64,000 bases of DNA from Nocardioides sp. TRM66260-LWL (lineage in GTDB: Bacteria; Actinomycetota; Actinomycetes; Propionibacteriales; Nocardioidaceae). Where the stretch lies: NCBI RefSeq assembly GCF_020075545.1, contig NZ_JAIQZK010000001.1, positions 434,001-498,000 of the forward strand. The letters run 5' to 3'. Under the pieces are notes generated by a model. That model ran no database searches, had not been told where the DNA came from, and saw only the letters and a list, made by a program, of their open reading frames with translations. This document shows, one piece after another, positions 58,637-64,000 of the stretch (within the stretch, counting starts at the first letter, position 1; every line of letters begins with the position of its first letter). The position numbers and the translations under genes are program-made.

Positions 58637-59398
58637 ATGCCTGAGACGCCCGCCGGATCCGGACTCGTCGGCGACCGGCCCTCGGAGCGCCGGCACGCGG
58701 CCCGGCTCGGCGCGGTCTGGTCGGCGCTCGAGCCGTTGGTCGCGCCCGCGAGCGCCGGGGGAGCGCTCGACGTGCTCGACATCGGCGGCGGCACGGGCGG
58801 GCTCGCGGTGCGGATCGCCGAGGCCGGCCACCGCGTCACCGTGGTCGACCCGAGCCCGGACGCCCTGGCGGCCCTGGACCGCCGCGCCCGCGAGTCGGGC
58901 GTCACCGTCGCGGGCGAGCAGGGCGATCTGAGCTCACTGCCCGAACGCGGCGCCAGCGTCGACCTGCTGCTGTGCCACGGCGTCCTCGAGCTCGCCGACG
59001 ATCCCGCGGCTGCGCTCGCCGGGCTCGCCTCGGTGCTGCGACCCGGCGGCACGCTGAGCCTGCTCGTGGCCCAGCGGCATGCCGCGGTGATCGCCCGTGC
59101 GATGGCCGGCCACTTCCAGCAGGCGCGTGCGCTGCTCGACGAGGACGCCGCGGCGCCCGGCTCGCGCGGTCGCCGGTTCGTCGCCGAGGAGCTGCTGGCC
59201 TGGCTCCAGGACGCCGGCCTCACGCCGGGGCTCGTCCAGGCCATCCGGGTCTTCGCCGACCTCGTGCCCGGCTCGCTGCTCGACCTCGAGCCGGGCGCCA
59301 CCGCCGCGCTGCTCGAGCTCGAGCGCGCGGTGGCCGAGCGCCCCGAGTTCCGGCCGCTGGCCGCCCGACTGCACGTGCTGGCCGTCCGCCCGGCCTGA
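58637..59398 (+). CDS. Class I SAM-dependent methyltransferase (CmoM-like)
   Basis: A 253-residue methyltransferase. Motif I is LDVLDIGGGTGGLAVRIAEA, followed by HRVTVVDPSPDALAALDRR (motif Post-I, acidic ribose ligand Asp). LLLCHGVLELADDPAAALAG and VLRPGGTLSLLVAQRHAAVI complete the fold. The LVAQRHA-type motif and the region after it (ARAMAGHFQQARALLDED) resemble tRNA-modifying CmoM-like enzymes, but the substrate is not certain. It has a leaderless-type promoter and lies directly downstream of the SOS-boxed HEPN gene. Confidence 0.88.
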   Translation: MPETPAGSGLVGDRPSERRHAARLGAVWSALEPLVAPASAGGALDVLDIGGGTGGLAVRIAEAGHRVTVVDPSPDALAALDRRARESGVTVAGEQGDLSSLPERGASVDLLLCHGVLELADDPAAALAGLASVLRPGGTLSLLVAQRHAAVIARAMAGHFQQARALLDEDAAAPGSRGRRFVAEELLAWLQDAGLTPGLVQAIRVFADLVPGSLLDLEPGATAALLELERAVAERPEFRPLAARLHVLAVRPA

Positions 59399-59455
59399 CC
59401 CCGGCGGCCGCGAGATTTTCGCCGGGTCCGCCTACCGTGGCGCCCGGGGCCTGCC

Positions 59456-59461
59456 TATCCT
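59456..59461 (+). promoter_or_regulatory. Possible -10 element (TATCCT) for the DUF3040 gene
   Basis: TATCCT lies 60 nt before the GTG, which would give a leader of about 54 nt containing the GGAGG site. TACCGT at 59434-59439 is an alternative. Confidence 0.35.
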
Positions 59462-59521
59462 TGGAGGAGCCCCGGCCGCCGCCGGCGGCGGGCCCAGACA
59501 CGATCTCACCCGGAGGCTGAC

Positions 59522-59956
59522 GTGCCACTCTCGGAAGAGGAGCTGCGAGCGCTCGCGCAGATGGAGCGCGCCCTCTCCGAAGAGGACCCCAAGTTCGTCT
59601 CGACCCTGCGCGGCACCACGGCGCGACGGTCGGCGCGACGCAGGGCGGTCCTCGCCGGAGCCGTCTTCGTCCTCGGCGTCGTCGTCCTGATGACCGGCGT
59701 CGTCGCGAAGGCGTGGCCGCTCGGCGTGGTCGGCTTCGGCGTCATGCTGGCCTCGACCATCCTCGGCCTGAACGCGATGCGGGCCCAGCAGGGCGGCGCC
59801 CCCGCCGAGGCTGCGGCCCGGCCCACCTCGCGGGGCTTCGCGGTCGTCGACGGCGGTCGGTCCTCGCGGCCGCGCCGCCAGCGTCGCTCGTCCGGCTCCT
59901 TCATGGAGCGGATGGAGGAGCGCTGGCGTCGCCGTCGCGACTCCGGCGGCTTCTGA
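59522..59956 (+). CDS. DUF3040 family membrane protein
   Basis: A 144-residue protein with the DUF3040 signature at its N terminus (MPLSEEELRALAQMERALSE followed by EDPKFVSTL). Two adjacent membrane helices (about 42-62 and 66-84) and a basic, arginine-rich cytoplasmic tail follow. The family is actinobacteria-specific and of unknown function. As recalled, a member (Rv2169c) lies just upstream of the mraZ cell-division cluster in mycobacteria, so the dcw cluster may lie close to this window. The GTG follows CGGAGG. A strong hairpin separates it from the convergent transglutaminase gene. Confidence 0.93.
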   Translation: MPLSEEELRALAQMERALSEEDPKFVSTLRGTTARRSARRRAVLAGAVFVLGVVVLMTGVVAKAWPLGVVGFGVMLASTILGLNAMRAQQGGAPAEAAARPTSRGFAVVDGGRSSRPRRQRRSSGSFMERMEERWRRRRDSGGF

Positions 59957-59976
59957 TCGCCTCGCGCGAAGCTCTC

Positions 59977-60008
59977 CACGGCCCGACCGGTCCTCCGGTC
60001 GGGCCGTG
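59977..60008. terminator. Strong stem-loop between convergent genes
   Basis: A perfect 14-bp stem (CACGGCCCGACCGG and complement) with a TCCT loop lies between the DUF3040 stop and the convergent transglutaminase stop. It can serve as a terminator in both directions. Confidence 0.85.
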
Positions 60009-60026
60009 GTGCGTCTGGGGCAGTCG

Positions 60027-62384
60027 TCAGGGCCGGCGGGCCGACGACACCAGCTCGGCGTCCTCGGCGGTCGCCGCCACCGGGGCCGCGGCGCGATGGC
60101 GCAGCGGGGTGACGGGGAGCCAGGTCGCCCGGCGCCGTGCTCGCGGGCTCGCGTCGCGCAGCAGTGCCGCCACGACGGTCGCGGCCGAGCTCGTCGCGGA
60201 GTCGGACGCGGTGCCGCGGGCAGCGCTCGCCGCGGATCCGGCGTACCGGCCTCGCTCGACCTCGAGGGTCAGGGCGTCGAGCGCGGCGCGTGCCTCGGGC
60301 GCGAGCGTCGGCGCGAGCGCCGCGGCCGTCTCCCGAGGGGATCGCGCGGGCGGCCATGGCGCGCCCACGTCGCGGGCGGTGTCGCCGACCTCGGCCCAGC
60401 GCTGCTCGGGGTCGCCGGCGAGGCGGCGCCTACGGCGGCGCCGCCGCAGCGAGCGGGGCAGCAGCACCAGGCCGACGACGGCCAGCACGATCGCCGCACC
60501 GCTGAGCACACGGGGGAGCGGGCTGCTGCCGGCGGCCACCGGCGCGTCGGCGGACGGCGCGGGGGTCTGCTCGCGTCGCTGCTCGGGCGCCTGGCTCGGG
60601 GCGGCGGAGGGCCGGGCGGACGGCTGCGCGGAGGGCGCGGTGCTCGGCGGCTGGCTCGGGCCGCCGTCCCGCTGGACGCTGTAGCCGGGCACCGTGTCGG
60701 TGCGGACGGTCGGCGTCGGCTCGAAGCGCACCCAGCCGTACCCGCGGAAGAACAGCTCGGGCCAGGCGTGCAGGTCGTGGCTGGAGTACTCGTACACGCC
60801 GGGGCCGAGGCGCTCGGGACGCAGGAAGCCGACCGCCACCCGGGCGGGGATGCCGGCGAGCCGGGCCATGACGGCCATCGCCGAGGCGAACTGCTCGCAG
60901 TAGCCGCGGCGCGCGTCGGGGCCGGTGGGCTCCAGGAACGCCGCCAGCGCGTTGACGCCGTTGCCGACCGGCGCCTGCTCGAGGTCGTAGGTGAACTCGT
61001 CCTGGAAGAACGCCTGCAGTCGGGAGGCGATCTCGAAGTCGTCGGTCGCGCCCTCGGTGAGCTGGTCGGTGAGGCGCTGGACGATCGGCGGCAGGTCGTC
61101 CGGCAGCCGGGTGAAGGACGACGACACGGCGCCGCCCGGCGGACCGGCGGCGGCCAGGTCGGCGGCGGTGATGCGCAGGTCCTGGGCCACGAACGAGTAG
61201 GAGAGGTCGCGGGTGTCGAGGTCGTCGTCCGCGGCGATGACGTCGCCGGTGGCCACGTCGTAGCGCCAGTCGCCCTCGGCGGTGACCTCCGTGGCGGTCG
61301 AGGCCGTCGGGAGCCAGCGCGAGCTGAAGTCGCCCACGTCGACCGACCAGCGGCGAGCCGTGCGCGGCACGTCGGCGTCGACGCCGCTGAGCGGGATGGG
61401 CTGGCCGTCGGCCCGCTGCGCGTCGGGGATGGCGCGGTCGCCGGCCGTCCAGCGCTCGCCGTTGAAGGTGGTGAGCACAGCGATGCGCAGGTACGACGGG
61501 TCGGGCTCGGCCGTGCGCACCTGCACCAGGGGCACGTCGGCGCCGCGCCGCAGGTCGCGCTGCAGGTCCGTCATGGGGTTGGTGACCGACACGCCGCTCC
61601 CGCCGCGGCCCGGCCCCGAGCCGAGGCCGAAGGGCGCCGTGCCGACGCCCGGGAGCGCCAGCGGCAGGACGAGGGCGAGCGCCGCCGTCGACCCGCCGAT
61701 GAGCAGCGCGGTCGTGCGGACGGTCGTCGGCCGGTGGTCGTCGGCGCCGCCGATCCGGGGGCCCCAGCGGCCGGCGGTGTCGCGCTCGTGGAGCAGCAGC
61801 AGCGCCCCGAGCCCGAGGGCCACCAGCAGCACCTGCCACCACGGGACGGTGTCGCCGACGATGGCCAACGGCACCGCGACCGCGCCGAGCAGGGGCAGGG
61901 CCACCAGGGGCGTGCGGCGTGCGGTGCCGACCAGCAGCTCGATGACGACGAGCAGCGCCGTGCCGCCCGCCACCATCACCAGGTCGATCGGCGGCACGTC
62001 GGCGGCGACCGGCGGGGCGTAGGTCTGCGCGGACGCGACGGCCGCGCGCCACTGCTCGGCGAGGCGGGCGGCGTCCGCGCTGCTGAGCACCCAGGGGTGG
62101 CCGAGCGCGACCGCGGTGACGCCGAGCGCGCCGACGCAGGTCTGCGCGATCACGACCAGCGGCCAGGGCACGCGGGTGCGCAGCCGCTGCGCGGTGCCGG
62201 TGAGCGCGAGCACGACCGCGATCCACAGGAGCGGACGCAGGTAGCCGGCCGGCTGCTGGGCGAACGCCGACCACGAGAGCAGCGCGAGCCAGCCGGTGAG
62301 CGTGGCGAGGAGCGAGCGACCCAACAGGGCCGGCGCGGCCAGCCGGGCCGGACGGACGGCTCCGACGGAGCGGGCGGCGGCCAT
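60027..62384 (-). CDS. Transglutaminase-like membrane protein (TgpA family)
   Basis: A 785-residue TgpA-type protein. Five or six N-terminal spans (about 1-225) are followed by a large extracytoplasmic transglutaminase domain. The triad is Cys496 in RRGYCEQFASAMAVMARLAG, His539 in SSHDLHAWPELF, and an acidic residue, Glu555, in GWVRFEPTP. A Ser/Pro/Ala linker leads to a last span (about 610-630) and a basic cytoplasmic tail with a DUF4129-like helical region. In Pseudomonas TgpA is essential, but its reaction is unclear. The ATG overlaps the DUF58 stop (TGATG). It forms the third gene of the MoxR-DUF58-TgpA operon. Confidence 0.93.
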   Translation of the reverse strand: MAAARSVGAVRPARLAAPALLGRSLLATLTGWLALLSWSAFAQQPAGYLRPLLWIAVVLALTGTAQRLRTRVPWPLVVIAQTCVGALGVTAVALGHPWVLSSADAARLAEQWRAAVASAQTYAPPVAADVPPIDLVMVAGGTALLVVIELLVGTARRTPLVALPLLGAVAVPLAIVGDTVPWWQVLLVALGLGALLLLHERDTAGRWGPRIGGADDHRPTTVRTTALLIGGSTAALALVLPLALPGVGTAPFGLGSGPGRGGSGVSVTNPMTDLQRDLRRGADVPLVQVRTAEPDPSYLRIAVLTTFNGERWTAGDRAIPDAQRADGQPIPLSGVDADVPRTARRWSVDVGDFSSRWLPTASTATEVTAEGDWRYDVATGDVIAADDDLDTRDLSYSFVAQDLRITAADLAAAGPPGGAVSSSFTRLPDDLPPIVQRLTDQLTEGATDDFEIASRLQAFFQDEFTYDLEQAPVGNGVNALAAFLEPTGPDARRGYCEQFASAMAVMARLAGIPARVAVGFLRPERLGPGVYEYSSHDLHAWPELFFRGYGWVRFEPTPTVRTDTVPGYSVQRDGGPSQPPSTAPSAQPSARPSAAPSQAPEQRREQTPAPSADAPVAAGSSPLPRVLSGAAIVLAVVGLVLLPRSLRRRRRRRRLAGDPEQRWAEVGDTARDVGAPWPPARSPRETAAALAPTLAPEARAALDALTLEVERGRYAGSAASAARGTASDSATSSAATVVAALLRDASPRARRRATWLPVTPLRHRAAAPVAATAEDAELVSSARRP

Positions 62385-63580
62385 CAGCGGGCCCCCGCCG
62401 GGGCGCCGGCCACCGCGGCGACCCACGCCGCCGGGAGGTCGGCCTCGGAGGAGAAGCCCGCCTGGCGCCAGCCGGCACCTGCGAGCAGCGCCCCGTCGTC
62501 GCCCAGCCGCAGCGCGAGGCAGGTGGCCGCGGTGCGGCGTGCGCGCGCCAGCAGCGGGACGTCGGCCTCGCCGAGGGAGCCGAGCACCGCGACCAGCAGG
62601 TCGCCCTCGACCCGGTCGGCGAGATCGGCGGGCAGGCGCGTCACGAGGGAGGCCTCGACCTCGGCCAGACGCTCGAGCAGCCGGGCCGGGGTGGTCGGCC
62701 GCGGGTCGGCGGGCCGGCCGGCGTCGGTGGTGGTGAGCAGGCGGACCTCGTAGCCGCGCCGGGCCAGGTGCAGCCCGACCGAGGCCGCGGCGCTGACGGC
62801 GGCCTCGAGGCCGGAGCGCGACCCCGCGTGCGCGGCGGCGCGATCGTCGAGCAGGACGGTCGCCCGCGCCTGCCACGGCTGCTCCTCCTGCCGCACCATC
62901 AGCTCGCCGGCGCGCGCCGAGCTGCGCCAGTGGACGCGTCGCAGGTCGTCGCCGATGCGGTAGCCGCGCACCGTGAGGTCCTCCGCGCTGCCCACGGCGG
63001 CGGGTCGCGGGCGCTGGTCGCCGGAGCCCGACCAGCCCGTCGGGAGGGGCGCGGCGGGCAGCTCGACGACCTTCGGCGTGACCAGCAGTGTGGCGGTGCT
63101 GGTGAACTCGCGGCGCAGCGCGACCAGCCCGAACGGGTCGCCGACCAGCACCCGCATGGGGCCCAGCACGTACCGGCCGCGCTGCTCGCAGCGGACCTCG
63201 TAGCGCACCTGGCGACGCCAGCCGCGGCCGACGCCGTCGAGGACGAAGCGCGGTCGCGCCCCCAGGGCGTAGGGCACCTGCTCCTCCAGGCGCAGCACGC
63301 CGCTGGGCGTGCGGCCCTCGTTGGTGACGGTGAGCGTCACCTCGGCGCGCTGGCCCACCGGGACGCTCCCCGGTGCCAGCACCCGGCCGAGGGCGAGGCG
63401 GTACTGGCTGCGCGCGAGGACGACCGCCGCGACCAGCGGGAGCAGCAGCCCGAGCAGGGCCGCCCGCTGGAGCGTGGTCTGGTCGAGCACGATCGCGCAG
63501 GCGAGCGCGGTGACGCCGGCCGCGACGAAGGCGCGGCCCCGGAAGGTGAGTCCGGCCAGGGCGTCACGCAACGGGCACAC
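62384..63580 (-). CDS. DUF58 (von Willebrand A-like) membrane protein
   Basis: Up to 398 residues. Two close N-terminal spans (about 15-55), with GLTFRGRAFVAAGVTALACA at the start, precede a beta-rich domain and the DUF58 core. The DUF58 motif is DLTVRGYRIGDDLRRVHWRS followed by SARAGELMVRQEE, and a VWA-like Asp appears in TVLLDDR. These proteins pair with MoxR AAA+ ATPases. The GTG at 63580 gives a 17-bp overlap with the moxR end. A TTG at 63571 is an alternative because the family typically begins at the LRDALAGLT position. Confidence 0.9.
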   Translation of the reverse strand: MCPLRDALAGLTFRGRAFVAAGVTALACAIVLDQTTLQRAALLGLLLPLVAAVVLARSQYRLALGRVLAPGSVPVGQRAEVTLTVTNEGRTPSGVLRLEEQVPYALGARPRFVLDGVGRGWRRQVRYEVRCEQRGRYVLGPMRVLVGDPFGLVALRREFTSTATLLVTPKVVELPAAPLPTGWSGSGDQRPRPAAVGSAEDLTVRGYRIGDDLRRVHWRSSARAGELMVRQEEQPWQARATVLLDDRAAAHAGSRSGLEAAVSAAASVGLHLARRGYEVRLLTTTDAGRPADPRPTTPARLLERLAEVEASLVTRLPADLADRVEGDLLVAVLGSLGEADVPLLARARRTAATCLALRLGDDGALLAGAGWRQAGFSSEADLPAAWVAAVAGAPAGAR

Positions 63581-64000
63581 CGGCGATCAGGTCGGCGAGG
63601 ATGCGGTCGCCGGTGCGACCGGCTTCGGCGGCGCCCAGCGTCGGGATGAGGCGGTGCGCCAGCACCGACGGCGCCAGCAGCGCGACGTCGTCGGGGATGA
63701 CGTAGTCGCGACCCTGCAGTGCGGCGAAGGCCTTGGCGGCCCGGACGAGGTGGAGGCTCGCCCGGGGCGAGGCGCCCAGGCGCAGCTCGGCGCTCGCGCG
63801 GGTCGCGCCGGTGATGCCCAGCGCGTATCGCAGCACGGCGTCCGCGACGTGCACGCGTCCGACCGACGCGATCGCCTTGCGCACCTCGGCCGCGTCGGTG
63901 ACCGGCTCGAGGTCGTCGAGCGGGGACGCGCTGGTGTGACCGGCCAGCATGGCCAGCTCGGCGCTCAGCACCGGGTAGCCCATCGAGACCCGGGCCATGA
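63564..64000 (-). CDS. MoxR-family AAA+ ATPase, 5'-truncated by the window edge
   Basis: Only the C-terminal 145 or so residues are inside the window. The reading frame is open to the last base and begins in ARVSMGYPVL, the MoxR RFLxRxxxGYP block. The lid domain follows with SVGRVHVADAVLRYALGITG and LRLGASPRASLHLVRAAKAF (the sensor 2 GASPRA Arg). It ends ALQGRDYVIPDDVALLAPSV and LAHRL. MoxR ATPases act as chaperones or assembly factors with DUF58/VWA partners, encoded directly downstream. An internal ATG at 63998 is not the true start because Walker motifs must lie upstream. Confidence 0.92.
   Translation of the reverse strand, partial: MARVSMGYPVLSAELAMLAGHTSASPLDDLEPVTDAAEVRKAIASVGRVHVADAVLRYALGITGATRASAELRLGASPRASLHLVRAAKAFAALQGRDYVIPDDVALLAPSVLAHRLIPTLGAAEAGRTGDRILADLIAGVPVA

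Overview
This 64-kb window is high-GC DNA with dense, short-spaced and often overlapping genes. It carries an acyl-CoA carboxylase set with an epsilon subunit, a PASTA kinase divergent from an Rv2175c-type DNA-binding protein, a DUF3040 protein, a class II DAHP synthase, a PPi-type phosphofructokinase signature and two TCGAAC-N4-GTTCG(A/C) LexA boxes. Together these indicate an actinobacterium, most likely of the Nocardioidaceae (Nocardioides-like). The genus is inferred, not proven. Both edges cut genes: a SpoIID/LytB protein at the left and a MoxR ATPase at the right.

Layout. (1) 1-8.5 kb: SpoIID-like protein; pyruvate carboxylase coupled to a BenE-type transporter; an LpxL-like acyltransferase; the biotinylated acyl-CoA carboxylase alpha subunit. 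(2) 9-17.6 kb: a surface-polysaccharide locus with a membrane-tethered ECF-sigma/zinc-finger fusion, a Wzx-like flippase, a Wzz/BY-kinase, a Wzy-like polymerase, a GT4 glycosyltransferase, an acyltransferase-3 protein and GtrA. (3) 17.5-28.1 kb: maf, a DUF885 peptidase-like protein, accE-accD, birA, a PH-domain membrane protein, an adenylate cyclase, a stand-alone winged-helix protein, purK-purE, a CoA-binding protein and an acyl-CoA dehydrogenase. As recalled, this resembles the mycobacterial Rv3274c-Rv3285 neighbourhood. (4) 28.15-29.8 kb: a small, visibly more AT-rich accessory patch with an orphan barstar-type gene between exact 23-bp direct repeats, followed by a 92-residue protein resembling the GyrA coiled coil. 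(5) 30-41 kb: mixed housekeeping genes, including a CbiX-type chelatase, a Ser/Thr kinase, a soluble chemoreceptor-like protein, an FMN-dependent hydroxy-acid oxidase, FKBP, CsbD, an esterase, PlsC, a flavin reductase-like protein and PPi-type Pfk. (6) 41-42.9 kb: a DUF222-HNH (13E12-type) gene with a LexA box over its promoter and palindromic repeats on both sides. (7) 43-59.4 kb: an oxidoreductase, an APC transporter, class II aroG, threonine aldolase, a degenerate type I-beta DAHP synthase relative, EamA, endonuclease IV, PknL-like kinase, Rv2175c-like protein, polyprenyl synthase, metF, a CrtI-like oxidoreductase, a LexA-boxed HEPN gene and a methyltransferase. (8) 59.5-64 kb: DUF3040, then the convergent MoxR-DUF58-transglutaminase operon.

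Genes that work together. BirA would biotinylate Pyc and AccA; AccA, AccD and AccE form an acyl-CoA carboxylase. PurK and PurE catalyse consecutive purine steps. PknL probably phosphorylates the divergently encoded Rv2175c-like protein. MoxR, DUF58 and transglutaminase proteins are a recurrent membrane-associated set. Starts at GTG are very common. At least fifteen genes have a TANNNT hexamer 6-8 nt before the chosen start, suggesting widespread leaderless transcription, and this was used to choose several starts.

Most promising for novelty are the two SOS-boxed putative nuclease genes (HEPN at 58.1 kb and DUF222-HNH at 41.4 kb), the apparently inactive DAHP synthase relative beside aroG, the orphan barstar between direct repeats, and the stand-alone GyrA coiled-coil-like protein. 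I saw no tRNA, rRNA, CRISPR array, complete insertion sequence or integrase.
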